A stretch of DNA of 64,000 nt from Spectribacter acetivorans (GTDB lineage: Bacteria; Pseudomonadota; Gammaproteobacteria; Nevskiales; Salinisphaeraceae), in NCBI RefSeq assembly GCF_031846305.1, contig NZ_JAVRHY010000002.1:248001-312000 (forward strand). Direction: 5' to 3'. Position numbers and translations under genes: made by a program. Positions 16,721-25,196 of the stretch are shown here, piece by piece. Under the pieces are notes generated by a model, which saw only the letters and a program-made list of their open reading frames with translations, searched no databases and was not told the origin of the DNA. Each line of letters begins with the position of its first letter. The first letter of the stretch is position 1.

Positions 16721-19700
16721 ATGATCGACCGGATAATTGGCGCCTCGCTGGGCAACCGCGTGCTGGTGCTGGCCGCCGCGGCCCTGCTGCTGGCCTGGGG
16801 CGGCTGGCAGGCGCTGCGCACCCCTGTGGACGTCTTCCCCGACCTGACGGCGCCGGCGGTGACCATCGTCGCCGAAGTCCACGGTATGGCGCCGCAGGAA
16901 GTCGAAAAGCTGGTGACTTTTCCCATCGAAACCGCCATGAACGGCGCCGCCGGCGTGCGCCGGGTGCGCTCCAACACCACCGTAGGCCTGGCCGTGATTA
17001 CGGTGGAGTTTGACTGGGATACGGACATCTACAAGGCGCGGCAAATCGTCACCGAGAAGCTGCAAACCGCGCGCAGCCAGTTGCCGCCGGACGTGCCGCC
17101 GCCGGTGCTCGCCCCCATTACCTCGGTGATGGGCGAGGTGATGTTCATTGCCTTGCGCTCGGACCAGCACGACCCGATGGCGCTCAAGACCGCCGCCGAC
17201 TGGGTGGTGCGCCGGCGCCTGCTGGCGGTACGGGGCGTGGCCCAGGTGATCCCCACCGGCGGGTTGACCAAGCAATACCAGGTGCAGCTCCGCCCCGAGC
17301 GTTTATCCGCCTATGGAATCGCTGTCCAAAAAGTGATCGACGCCGTGGGTGCGACCAACCAGAGCGCCGGCGGCGGCTTTTACGCCGAAAACGATCAGGA
17401 ATTCCTGATCCACGGCCGCGGCCGTGTGGACAACGTGGAGGACATCGAGCAAACCGTGGTGGCCCGACGGGACGGTGTCCCGGTCAAGGTCAGCGATCTG
17501 GGCGCGGTGAAAATCGGTCCGGCGCCGCGGCGCGGCACCGGTAGCTACCGCGGCCAGGATGCGGTCATCCTGGGCATCCAGAAGCAGCCGGAGGCCAATA
17601 CCCTGGAACTGACCGAGCGGCTGGATACGACCATCGAGGAAATCCAGGCCTCGCTGCCCGCGGGCATGCGCATAGAAACGGATGCCTTCCGCCAGGCGGA
17701 TTTCATTGGCCTGGCTATCGAAAACCTGTCGGCGGCGATCCGCGACGGTGCGATCCTGGTGGTCGCCATCGTATTCATCTTTTTGCTCAGCGGCCGGGCC
17801 ACCGCGATAACCCTGCTGGCACTGCCGCTATCGATCATCGCCACCCTGCTGGTGCTGCGCGCGACGGGCTCGACCATCAACACCATGACCCTGGGCGGCA
17901 TCGCCATCGCCCTGGGCGCGCTGGTGGACGACGCCATCATCGTGGTGGAAAACATCGTGCGCCGCCTGCGCGAAAACCAGGCCCTGGCGGCAGGCGAGCG
18001 CCAAGCCAACCACCGCGTGGTATTCGACGCCACGCGCGAGATCGAATCCTCCATCGTGTTCGCCACGCTCATCATCGTCCTGGTGTTCGTACCGCTGTTT
18101 TTCCTGACCGGCGTGCAGGGCCGGCTGCTGGCCCCACTTGGCCTAGCCTATGTGCTGGCCCTGGGCGCCTCCTTGTTAGTAGCGCTAACCGTCACGCCGG
18201 TACTCAGCCTGAGTCTGCTGCCGGGCTCGAAGACCGTCGCCGGCGCCCACGACACCCGGCTAATCGCGGCCTTGAAGCGCGGCTACCGACCGTTGCTGGA
18301 GGCAGCGCTGCGTTTCTGGTGGCTAGTGGCGGCCGCCGCAGCCGCACTGTTGGTGGTCGCGGCCATCGCGCTCGGGCTGGCCGGACGCTCCTTTCTGCCC
18401 GAATTCAACGAGGGCAGCTTGACGCTGTCGGTCGTCACCCTGCCGGGCACCTCGCTCGAAAAATCCGATGCCATCGCACAACGGGTGGAAAAGGCGCTGC
18501 TCGACACCCCGGAGGTGGTCGCCACCGCGCGTCGCACCGGCCGGGCCGAACTCGACCCGCATGCGCAAGCCGTCTATGCCTCTGAGATCGACGTCAGCCT
18601 GGAGCTGTCCGAGCGCGGCAAGGCCGCCATGCTGGCCGAATTGCGCGACGAGCTGGGCGCCATCGCCGGGGCCAACATCATCATCGGCCAGCCGATCTCG
18701 CACCGAATCAACCACATGCTCTCGGGTACGCGCACCGATATCGCCATCAAGATCTTCGGCGAAGATCTGGCCGAGCTCGACCAGTTGGCCAAGCGCGCCG
18801 AGACTCTGACCGCACAAGTGCCGGGCGCGGTCGACGTCAGCCTGGCCAGCCGCGCCGAGGTGCCGTTCTTGAACGTGGATTGGAATCGTCAGGCGTTAGC
18901 GCGCTACGGCCTGACCGTGGCCGAGGCCGGCGAATTTCTGGAGACGGCTTATACCGGTAGCGAGGTCTCGCAAATCCTGGAAGGCCAGGCCGCGTTCGAC
19001 TTGGTAGTACGGTACCCGCCGCGCTTCAAACAGAATCTGGACGCCATCCGCGGCACGCTGCTGACGACGGAGTCCGGCGCCCGGGTGCCGCTGCACGCGT
19101 TGGCCGATGTCCAAAAGGCGAGCGGACCCAACAATATCAGCCGGGAAAACGTGCAGCGCAAGCGGGTGGTCGCGGCCAACGTGGCCGGGCGCGACCTGGT
19201 GGGCGTGGTCGAGGATATCCGCACCAAACTGAACGGCGAACTCGACCTGCCAACCGGCTATCACATCGAGTATGGCGGTCAGTTCGAAAGCGCGGCAGAG
19301 GCCACGCGCACCCTGCTCATCCTGAGCGCGGTGGTCATCGCCGGCATCTTCCTGCTGCTGATGGTGGCCCTCGCCTCGGCGCGCGACGCCCTGCTGGTGA
19401 TGCTCAACTTACCGCTGGCGCTGATCGGCGGCGTAGTCGGTGTCTACCTGGCCGGCGGCGTGCTCTCAATCGCCGCCATCATCGGCTTTATTACGCTATT
19501 CGGCATCGCCACCCGCAACGGCGTAATCATGATCGATCATATCCAACGGCTATACGCCACGGGCGAAGAAACCGCCCCGCTGGACGCTATCCGACGCGGC
19601 GCCCACGAGCGGCTCGCCCCCATCCTGATGACCGCCCTGGCCACGGGCCTGGCGCTGGTGCCGCTGGCGCTGAGCCTGGGCAAGCCCGGCAGCGAGATCC

Positions 19701-19846
19701 AGGCGCCCATGGCCCTGGTGATCCTGTTCGGACTGCTGTCTTCCACGGCATTGAACATGCTCGTGGTCCCGGCCCTGTATTCGCGCTTCGGCTCTATTCT
19801 GCAGGCGGTGCCCGCCGTTAGCGCGCGGCGCCGAATACCAGGGTGA
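16721..19846 (+). CDS. Heavy-metal efflux RND transporter, non-CusA and non-CzcA motif class
   Basis: 1041 residues with 12 TM segments in RND layout. The TM4 motif is ALGALVDDAIIVVEN (Asp near residue 403), which differs from the copper pattern of the pump at 242 and from the DFG...DGA divalent pattern of the pump at 33860. The Cu-binding Met pattern YMPxxLPG is replaced by LSVVTLPG. So it belongs to a third subclass of heavy-metal RND pumps whose substrate cannot be read from sequence. It is the last gene of the BlaI-M56 operon and its 3' end overlaps the convergent sensor kinase gene by 29 bp. Confidence 0.88.
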   Translation: MIDRIIGASLGNRVLVLAAAALLLAWGGWQALRTPVDVFPDLTAPAVTIVAEVHGMAPQEVEKLVTFPIETAMNGAAGVRRVRSNTTVGLAVITVEFDWDTDIYKARQIVTEKLQTARSQLPPDVPPPVLAPITSVMGEVMFIALRSDQHDPMALKTAADWVVRRRLLAVRGVAQVIPTGGLTKQYQVQLRPERLSAYGIAVQKVIDAVGATNQSAGGGFYAENDQEFLIHGRGRVDNVEDIEQTVVARRDGVPVKVSDLGAVKIGPAPRRGTGSYRGQDAVILGIQKQPEANTLELTERLDTTIEEIQASLPAGMRIETDAFRQADFIGLAIENLSAAIRDGAILVVAIVFIFLLSGRATAITLLALPLSIIATLLVLRATGSTINTMTLGGIAIALGALVDDAIIVVENIVRRLRENQALAAGERQANHRVVFDATREIESSIVFATLIIVLVFVPLFFLTGVQGRLLAPLGLAYVLALGASLLVALTVTPVLSLSLLPGSKTVAGAHDTRLIAALKRGYRPLLEAALRFWWLVAAAAAALLVVAAIALGLAGRSFLPEFNEGSLTLSVVTLPGTSLEKSDAIAQRVEKALLDTPEVVATARRTGRAELDPHAQAVYASEIDVSLELSERGKAAMLAELRDELGAIAGANIIIGQPISHRINHMLSGTRTDIAIKIFGEDLAELDQLAKRAETLTAQVPGAVDVSLASRAEVPFLNVDWNRQALARYGLTVAEAGEFLETAYTGSEVSQILEGQAAFDLVVRYPPRFKQNLDAIRGTLLTTESGARVPLHALADVQKASGPNNISRENVQRKRVVAANVAGRDLVGVVEDIRTKLNGELDLPTGYHIEYGGQFESAAEATRTLLILSAVVIAGIFLLLMVALASARDALLVMLNLPLALIGGVVGVYLAGGVLSIAAIIGFITLFGIATRNGVIMIDHIQRLYATGEETAPLDAIRRGAHERLAPILMTALATGLALVPLALSLGKPGSEIQAPMALVILFGLLSSTALNMLVVPALYSRFGSILQAVPAVSARRRIPG

Positions 19847-20846
19847 AGGCTGCGCCGCCGCCCGGCGCCTTGCCGACGTCAACGCGGCCACCATGGGCGC
19901 GCATGATCTCGGCCACGATGGCCAGCCCCAGACCGGCACCGCCGGCCGGCGAGTCGCGTCCGCGCCAAAATCGATCGAACAGGTGCGCCCGCTCGGCCTC
20001 GGCAATGCCGCGGCCCCGGTCCGCCACGCTCACCCTGCCTGGCCGGTCCACGGTGACCGTGACCTCGGTATTGGCCGGGGTATGCGCGAGGGCGTTCTCG
20101 ATCAGGTTGCGCATGGCGTTCTCGATGGCATCCTCGTTCCCGGTCACGAACACAGCCGCCTCAGCACCGACAAGCACCAACTCGCGCTCCTGCCGGATTG
20201 CCAAGGCCGCCAACGCGCCCACCACCCGGCGGGCGATGGACACCAAGTCCACGCGTGCGGACGTGTCCAGCGGCTCCGCCTCCAGCCGCGCGACCCGCAA
20301 TAGCTGGTCAACCAATCGATTCATGCGCGCGGTATCGGCGCGCAGCGCGGCTATTTGGCCATCGCCCTCGGAGGCCTCGATATTGGCGCTCAGAATCGCC
20401 AGCGGGGTGCGCAGTTGATGCGCGGCATCCGCGGTGAAGCGCCGCTGCTGGGCGAAGGCGGTGTCGAGCCGCTCCAGCGCCCGATTGACGGCGCCGACCA
20501 GGGGCTTGAGCTCAGAGGGCAACTCGGCTTCCGGCAAGCGGATATCGGTGTGCGCCGGCCCGATGCGGGCGGCCAGCGCGGAGGTCTCCCGCAGCGGCCG
20601 CAGGCTGCGGCGCACGGTGATCACGGCCATAGCAAGCGCCGCCAGCGCGATCACCGGTATCAGCCACGCCATGTCGGTAACGAACTCGGCCAGCAGCTCA
20701 TGGGCGAGCGCCTCGCGGCCGAGCGCGGCCGCGGTCTCGCGCGACTCCCATACCACGGCCGCGGTAATCGCCACGGCTGCGAGCGCGAACACCAGCGCAA
20801 GCCAGGCCACGAGGCGAAACTGCAGTGCATTCCGGTCCAGGCGCAT
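19818..20846 (-). CDS. Two-component sensor histidine kinase
   Basis: 342 residues: TM1 (about 12-32), a short periplasmic loop of about 25 residues, TM2 (about 52-70), a HAMP-like linker, the H-box FTADAAHQLRTPLAIL, the N-box NLIENALAHTP, and G boxes DRGRGIAE and GGAGLGLAIV. The short sensor loop is like QseC/PmrB/TctE-type kinases that sense within or near the membrane. It starts 2 bp after the response regulator. The convergent overlap with the RND pump gene may make the two transcripts interfere. Confidence 0.93.
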   Translation of the reverse strand: MRLDRNALQFRLVAWLALVFALAAVAITAAVVWESRETAAALGREALAHELLAEFVTDMAWLIPVIALAALAMAVITVRRSLRPLRETSALAARIGPAHTDIRLPEAELPSELKPLVGAVNRALERLDTAFAQQRRFTADAAHQLRTPLAILSANIEASEGDGQIAALRADTARMNRLVDQLLRVARLEAEPLDTSARVDLVSIARRVVGALAALAIRQERELVLVGAEAAVFVTGNEDAIENAMRNLIENALAHTPANTEVTVTVDRPGRVSVADRGRGIAEAERAHLFDRFWRGRDSPAGGAGLGLAIVAEIMRAHGGRVDVGKAPGGGAAFTLVFGAAR

Positions 20847-20848
20847 GC

Positions 20849-21520
20849 CTATGGCTCGATCAGCAGATACCCGACGCCGCGCACGGTATGAATGCGCGCC
20901 GCTGCGCCGGTTGCCTGCAGGCGTTTGCGCAGGTTGTGCACGTGCACCGGGACCGGATTCGACTCCGGTTCCCGGCCGAATCCGTAGAGCTTGTCCTCCA
21001 GCACGGTACGCGGAACCACTTGGCCCAGGCGGCGCAGCAACAACTCCAACACGGCGATTTGCTGACGCGGCAGCGCCAGCATGCGGCCGTCGACCGAAGC
21101 CTGGCGGGCTACGGTGTCCAGCGCCAGGTTGCCGGCGGTCAGCACGGTACCGAGGGCGCCGCCGGGACGGCGCAGCAAGGCCTTGATCCGTGCCACCAGT
21201 TCTGACATGGCAAAAGGCTTGATCAGGTAGTCGTCGGCGCCGGCGTCCAGCCCATCGACCCGGTTGGCGACGGCGTCTCGCGCGGTGAGTACCAGCGTGG
21301 GGATGGCGTCGCCCCGCCGGCGCAGGCCGCGGATAAGCTCCAGCCCGTCGCCGTCCGGCAAGCCCAGGTCGATGATGGCGGCGTCGTACGGGAAGTCTTC
21401 CAGCGCCGAGTCGGCTTCACCCACGCCGGTGACCGCATCCACGGCAAACCCGTCACGCGCGAGTCGTGTCTTGAGCGTCGCGACCAGCCGGTCTTCGTCT
21501 TCGACAATTAACAGGCGCAT
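20849..21520 (-). CDS. OmpR-family response regulator (QseB/PmrA-like)
   Basis: 223 residues from the ATG at 21520, where the receiver domain starts properly (MRLLIVEDEDRL). The phospho-acceptor lies in IDLGLPDGDG, with TARDAV and KPFAMSEL as the switch residues. The C-terminal winged helix ends with RTVLEDKLYGFGREPESNPV, VHVHNLRKRL and IHTVRGVGYLL. It pairs with the kinase downstream. A PmrA-type direct repeat at 21569-21585 lies in the divergent intergenic region, so it probably activates the PepSY-like gene and perhaps itself. Confidence 0.93.
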   Translation of the reverse strand: MRLLIVEDEDRLVATLKTRLARDGFAVDAVTGVGEADSALEDFPYDAAIIDLGLPDGDGLELIRGLRRRGDAIPTLVLTARDAVANRVDGLDAGADDYLIKPFAMSELVARIKALLRRPGGALGTVLTAGNLALDTVARQASVDGRMLALPRQQIAVLELLLRRLGQVVPRTVLEDKLYGFGREPESNPVPVHVHNLRKRLQATGAAARIHTVRGVGYLLIEP

Positions 21521-21568
21521 GCCAATCACTTTAACCCATAGGCGGTCTGTCAAGGCCGAGCTACAACG

Positions 21569-21601
21569 CTTAAATGTGCCTTAAAGTTGGCCAGGTATAG
21601 T
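21569..21601 (+). promoter_or_regulatory. PmrA/QseB-type direct-repeat box with -10
   Basis: Two CTTAAA hexamers (21569-21574 and 21580-21585) are spaced by 5 bp, matching the PmrA-box pattern YTTAAK-N5-YTTAAK. A TATAGT -10 (21596-21601) follows 10 bp later, so the bound regulator would overlap the -35 position, as at class II activated promoters. The start codon of the PepSY-like gene is 44 bp further, behind a strong AGGAGG. The cognate regulator is probably the divergently encoded OmpR-family protein. Confidence 0.7.
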
Positions 21602-21645
21602 AAGCGCTCCATATACTCCCCAAACTGCAACTTAGGAGGCATAGC

Positions 21646-21975
21646 ATGTTCTTGTTCAACTCCCTGCCCAAAACCGTGTCCGCGGGCGCTTCCGCGGCTG
21701 CGGCCGGTCTCGCGCTAAGCTTGAGCACGGCCGCCTTCGCCAACGGCGGCGTCTCGGAGCGCAACATCGAAATGAGCGAGCTGCCCTCGGCGGTGGCCTC
21801 GACCTTCAAGACCGAGCTGGATGGCAAATCCGCTGCCGAGGTCGAGGAAATCAGCTACGAGGGTATCGTGGTGCTCTACGAAGTCGAGTATAAAAAGAAC
21901 GGCGAAGAGCGCGAGATCTACGCCTACCCAAGCGGCAAGGTGGCGGCCCGCCACAGCCACGAGGAAGGCGAATAG
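21646..21975 (+). CDS. Periplasmic PepSY-like protein
   Basis: 109 residues with a signal peptide ending near AAFANG and a single PepSY-like domain: MSELPSAVASTFKTELDGKS, EVEEISYEGIVVLYEVEYKK, EREIYAYPSGKV. Small PepSY proteins are regular targets of QseB/PmrA-type two-component systems and may modulate the sensor kinase. Here the promoter carries the expected box. A terminal RHSHEEGE could bind metal. Its exact role is unknown. Confidence 0.75.
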   Translation: MFLFNSLPKTVSAGASAAAAGLALSLSTAAFANGGVSERNIEMSELPSAVASTFKTELDGKSAAEVEEISYEGIVVLYEVEYKKNGEEREIYAYPSGKVAARHSHEEGE

Positions 21976-22046
21976 CCCAGCCATCGTCGCGGGTCCGGCC
22001 GCCGCGCGCACCGGCGGCCGGATTTTTACGTAAACCGGAGAACCTC

Positions 22047-22961
22047 ATGCGTACCCATACCATCGCCGCGCTAACCCTGATGACCGTAACCCTGGCCATG
22101 ACTGCCTGTAGCGGCGCCGATGCGGCCGGCCTGGATAAGCAAGCCATTGCCAAGGCCGCCGATGCCGAGGTCCAGACCAAGGGCGAGGTCTTGCGTATCG
22201 GCTGGATGCGCGACGATGTCCCGGTCGAGGTCGACGGCGCGCCCCTGCCGGCCGCTGCCGGACTGGGCTCCTGGGCGGCATTCAAGCCGGTGGCGGAAGG
22301 CGACGGCGCGATCGTCATGGGCGATACCGTCGTCTTTCAGGATGAGGTGGACGCCGCCATGGACGCGGCTTTCGCCAATGGCCTGAAGGTCACCGCGCTG
22401 CACAACCACTTCTTCTACGATCGGCCGAAGGCCTACTTCATGCACATCGGCGGCCGTGGCCCGGCCCCCAAGCTGGCCGCCGGCGTCAAGGCGGTGTGGG
22501 ACGCGATCAAGCAGGTACGCGCCGAAAACCCAGAGCCCGCCAAGACCTTTCCGGGCGGCGCGCCAGCGCGCGGTGGCGACATCGACGCCAACCTGATCGC
22601 CGACATCACCGGCCTCGAACCCAGCGAAAAGCCGGGCGGCGTGGTCAAGGTCAGCACCGGGCGCAAGGGGCGCATGGGCGAGACCGCCATTGGCGGCAGC
22701 ATGGGCCTGGGCACCTGGGCGGCCTTCGCCGGCAACATGAAATCCGCCAGCGTGGACGGCGATTTCATCATGACTGCGGACGAAGTCCAGCCGGTCCTCA
22801 AGGCGCTGCGGGACGCCGATTTTCACGTGGTGGCCCTGCACAATCACATGATCGGCGAGCAGCCGGCCTTCTACTTTACCCATTACTGGGCCAAGGGGCC
22901 GGTTGAGCAGCTCGCCAAGGGCTTCAAGGCGGTGCTAGAGGCGCAGGCTAACGCTCATTAA
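22047..22961 (+). CDS. DUF1259 (LppY/LpqO-like) lipoprotein
   Basis: 304 residues: a lipobox signal (LAMTACSG, Cys about residue 19) and two tandem copies of the DUF1259 domain. The first runs from LDKQAIAKAADAEVQTKGEV to KVTALHNHFFYDRPKAYFMH, the second from ITGLEPSEKPGGVVKVSTGR to HVVALHNHMIGEQPAFYFTH. The repeated ALHNH with downstream HxxG/HYW suggests a metal-binding pair of sites. The family has no proven function and often lies near metal or chromate genes. A GGAG site precedes the ATG. The truncated chrA follows 3 bp later, so the pair was probably once an operon. Confidence 0.8.
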   Translation: MRTHTIAALTLMTVTLAMTACSGADAAGLDKQAIAKAADAEVQTKGEVLRIGWMRDDVPVEVDGAPLPAAAGLGSWAAFKPVAEGDGAIVMGDTVVFQDEVDAAMDAAFANGLKVTALHNHFFYDRPKAYFMHIGGRGPAPKLAAGVKAVWDAIKQVRAENPEPAKTFPGGAPARGGDIDANLIADITGLEPSEKPGGVVKVSTGRKGRMGETAIGGSMGLGTWAAFAGNMKSASVDGDFIMTADEVQPVLKALRDADFHVVALHNHMIGEQPAFYFTHYWAKGPVEQLAKGFKAVLEAQANAH

Positions 22962-22964
22962 CGG

Positions 22965-23192
22965 GTGAGCGCGTCGTCCATCCCTTTCCCCCAGGCGCTG
23001 CGCGTCTGGGTAAAGATCGCCCTGCTCAGCTTCGGCGGGCCTGCCGGTCAGATCGTGGTGATGCACCGCATCCTGGTGGAGGAGAAACGCTGGGTCAGCG
23101 AGCAACGTTTCCTGCACGCGCTGAACTAAGGTCCTGAGCACGGCTTTATCCGGGATCACCGCCGCTATGGTGGGGGTCATTCTCAACCTAGC
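22965..23192 (+). pseudogene. chrA: ChrA chromate transporter remnant
   Basis: A GTG at 22965 opens the ChrA N-terminus (PFPQALRVWVKIALLSFGG, PAGQIVVMHR, VEEKRWVSEQRFLHALN) but stops at TAA 23127-23129. Immediately after, in another frame, comes a later ChrA segment (LSGITAAMVGVILNLAV). This fits an internal deletion that joined codon ~54 to a distal part. The sequence is then cut by the IS481-type element at CTAG (23188-23191). It cannot encode a working transporter of about 400 residues. Confidence 0.85.
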
Positions 23193-24141
23193 TGTGTAAA
23201 CCCAGCAGGTTATTCACGGGCAGCCGGAGTCGGGTGACGGGTGGTTGGTAGTTCAAGCTGGCATGGGGCCGATGCCAGTTGTAGTGGTGCAGCCAGTACG
23301 GTAGATGGGCGGCGCGTTGGTCAGAGTGCGCGTAAGAGCGTGCGTAAGCCCACTCGCGTAGCGCGGACTGGATTAGCCGCTCGGCCTTGCCGTTGGTGCG
23401 CGGTCGATAAGCGTGCGTGCGGCGATGCTGGATGCCCAGGCGCCGGCAAGCCTTGGCAAATACCCGCGATCGATAGCAGGCCCCGTTATCGGTCAGCACG
23501 CGCCGGATCGACACGCTCAGGCCGCGGTAATAGCGCACGGCCGCCATCAGGGCGCGCCAGGCGCTGGCGCCGGTTTCGTCCGGCTTGATCGTCGCCCAGC
23601 TCACACGGCTGTGATCATCGATGGCGATATGCACATAGTCCCAGCCCGCACGATACGAGCGTCCTGCCTGGCGATCGCCGGTCACGCGATGCCCCGGGCG
23701 CTGGAACCGGCCGAGTTTCTTGATATCCAGATGCAGCAGATCGCCGGGCGCGTCGTGCTCATAACGCGTGACCGGCGGCGCGGGATCAAGTGTCGACAGC
23801 CGATTCAGCCCGGCACGCTGGAGCACGCGGGCCACCGTGGCAACCGGCACCTCGACTGCGATGCTGATCTCACGATAGATGCGACGCGCCCGCCGCAAGG
23901 CAACGATCCGTGCTCGGGTGGCTTCGGACAGGCGATGCGGGCAATGCCGAGGCCGTGAGCTGCGTTCGTGCAGCCCGGGCCAACCTTCCTCCTGATAGCG
24001 ACGCAGCCACTTGTACGCGGTGCGGGTGCTCACGCCCGCTGCCTGGGCGGCCTCGACCGGTCGCAGGCCATGCTCGACGATGCGACGTACCAACAGGGCT
24101 CGACCGTGAACGGTCAGACGCGCATTCTTGTGCGTGTTCAT
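23188..24141 (-). CDS. IS481-family DDE transposase
   Basis: 317 residues, intact. An N-terminal helix-turn-helix (RPVEAAQAAGVSTRTAYKWL) is followed by a second HTH-like part (IYREISIAVEVPVATVARVL) and the integrase-like core with D139 (LLHLDIKKLG), D218 (LTDNGA) and E254 (GKAERLIQ). The last codons run off the element: the TAG stop is made from the target CTAG at 23188-23191. The gene looks functional, so the element may still be mobile. Confidence 0.93.
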   Translation of the reverse strand: MNTHKNARLTVHGRALLVRRIVEHGLRPVEAAQAAGVSTRTAYKWLRRYQEEGWPGLHERSSRPRHCPHRLSEATRARIVALRRARRIYREISIAVEVPVATVARVLQRAGLNRLSTLDPAPPVTRYEHDAPGDLLHLDIKKLGRFQRPGHRVTGDRQAGRSYRAGWDYVHIAIDDHSRVSWATIKPDETGASAWRALMAAVRYYRGLSVSIRRVLTDNGACYRSRVFAKACRRLGIQHRRTHAYRPRTNGKAERLIQSALREWAYARSYAHSDQRAAHLPYWLHHYNWHRPHASLNYQPPVTRLRLPVNNLLGLHS

Positions 24142-24226
24142 CCGGGCTGCTCCTTATGCTGACGGACGTTGACACCCATCAGCGTCGGGCCAGCGGCCCG
24201 GATGAACAACCTACTGAGAGATCACA
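23193..24226 (-). mobile_element. IS481-family insertion sequence
   Basis: 1034-bp element bounded by inverted repeats: left end TGTG-N6-CAG-N-AGGTT-N-TTCA (23193-23216), matched by the complement of the right end (24203-24226). Both outer flanks contain CTAG (23188-23191 and 24228-24231), the target core of IS481-type elements (NCTAGN). The bases around the core differ (CCTAGC left, GCTAGT right) and the flanking genes differ (chrA left, ynfA right). So this copy marks a deletion or recombination junction, not a simple insertion with a clean duplication. Confidence 0.9.
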
Positions 24227-24227
24227 G

Positions 24228-24458
24228 CTAGTGCCCGGCATCGTCTCGCTGGCTGCTTTTGCCTATCTTCTGACCCGCATCGACGTGGCCTTCGCCGGGC
24301 GGGCGTATGCCGCTTACGGCGGCGTCTATATCGTCGCCTCGCTGGCTTGGCTGTGGCTGGCCGAAGGGCTACGGCCGAATAACTGGGACCTGGCCGGCGC
24401 CGGCCTAGCCATGATTGGGGCGCTAGTGATCCTTGCCGGCGCCCAGTTCTCTCGGTGA
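24228..24458 (+). pseudogene. ynfA: YnfA (UPF0060) remnant lacking its N-terminus
   Basis: The frame begins in the CTAG at the IS edge (CTA GTG CCC GGC) and reads LVPGIVSLAAFAYLLTRIDV, then RAYAAYGGVYIVASLAWLWL and the end ILAGAQFSR. It aligns with residues about 39-114 of the intact YnfA at 37006. The first ~38 codons, start codon and promoter are lost. YnfA proteins are small four-TM inner-membrane proteins often near metal-resistance genes. Confidence 0.88.
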
Positions 24459-24629
24459 GAGGTCGGTCAGCTACTAAATATGCCAATCTACGCGGCGGCT
24501 AATAATTACAGCAGACGATTTCATGTTTAGCTAGGAAATACTATTTAAGAATATCCTAACTTTCTGATTATATTGTTTTTTATTATATAATGCGTTTCAA
24601 TCCCAGATTGACCTGCACGAAAGACGCAA
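24459..24629 (+). promoter_or_regulatory. AT-rich mntP upstream region
   Basis: This 171-bp gap is strikingly AT-rich in an otherwise GC-rich window. It holds a consensus TATAAT at 24586-24591 ahead of mntP, with no good -35 hexamer at 17 bp. I looked for the yybP-ykoY manganese riboswitch common before mntP and did not see its conserved segments. A metal-regulator box could be here but none is clear. Confidence 0.4.
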
Positions 24630-25196
24630 GTGTCCTTTACCACCTCACTGTCGTTAGGCCTCAGCCTGTCCATAGACGCCTTCGCGGCCTCGGTTGCGCA
24701 AGGCGCGCGCAGCCACAGCGACCGCTTACGTCAGGCTGTCCGCACAGCTTTCTACTTCGGCCTATTCGAGGCGATCTTTCCCATTATCGGCTGGGGCCTG
24801 GGACTAATGCTGGGCAAGGTGATGGCGCAGGTGGATCACTGGGTCGCATTTCTCCTGCTTCTCGGCATCGGCTTGAAGATGATCCACGACGGGTTACGTC
24901 CGCGAGTCGTGCCGGTCATGGTCCGCCCGCACTCGACGGGTCGGATTGCGCTACTGGCATTGGGCACCAGCGTCGATGCGGCAGCGGTGGGCGTCACTTT
25001 GGTGGTACTGGGGATTCCTGTTGTGCAAGCAGCATTGGTCATAGGCATTACCACCTTCATGATGACCTGCGCCGGCTTCCTGCTCGGCGGATTGGCTGGC
25101 CCGCGCCTGCCGCGTTTCGCCGAGGCCTTGGGCGGACTGCTGCTGATCGCCATCGGTGCGAAGATACTGTTGGAGCACACGGTTCTCTCTGGTTAG
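24630..25196 (+). CDS. mntP: MntP-family manganese efflux pump
   Basis: 188 residues, the normal MntP length, with six TM segments. The two conserved repeats are visible: SLSIDAFAASVAQGA near the N-terminus and ALGTSVDAAAVGVTL near residue 110, each carrying the key Asp. MntP exports Mn(II) from the cytoplasm. The start is GTG at 24630, which gives the family N-terminus; no strong SD is seen. The 3' end overlaps the convergent merA stop by 4 bp. Confidence 0.9.
   Translation: MSFTTSLSLGLSLSIDAFAASVAQGARSHSDRLRQAVRTAFYFGLFEAIFPIIGWGLGLMLGKVMAQVDHWVAFLLLLGIGLKMIHDGLRPRVVPVMVRPHSTGRIALLALGTSVDAAAVGVTLVVLGIPVVQAALVIGITTFMMTCAGFLLGGLAGPRLPRFAEALGGLLLIAIGAKILLEHTVLSG

Noticed and set aside
15425..17275. 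616-codon minus-strand open frame opposite the adaptor and pump
   Set aside because: It spans two real genes and has low-complexity His/Gly/Gln-rich translation without motifs; it is an antisense shadow.
23188..24231. Perfect 4-bp CTAG target duplication proving simple IS insertion
   Set aside because: CTAG is the fixed core of the target, so it appears at any two sites. The adjoining bases differ (CCTAGC versus GCTAGT) and the interrupted genes are different, so it is not a true duplication.
24459..24629. yybP-ykoY manganese riboswitch before mntP
   Set aside because: The conserved paired and loop segments of this riboswitch were not found; the region is AT-rich and lacks the expected GC stems.
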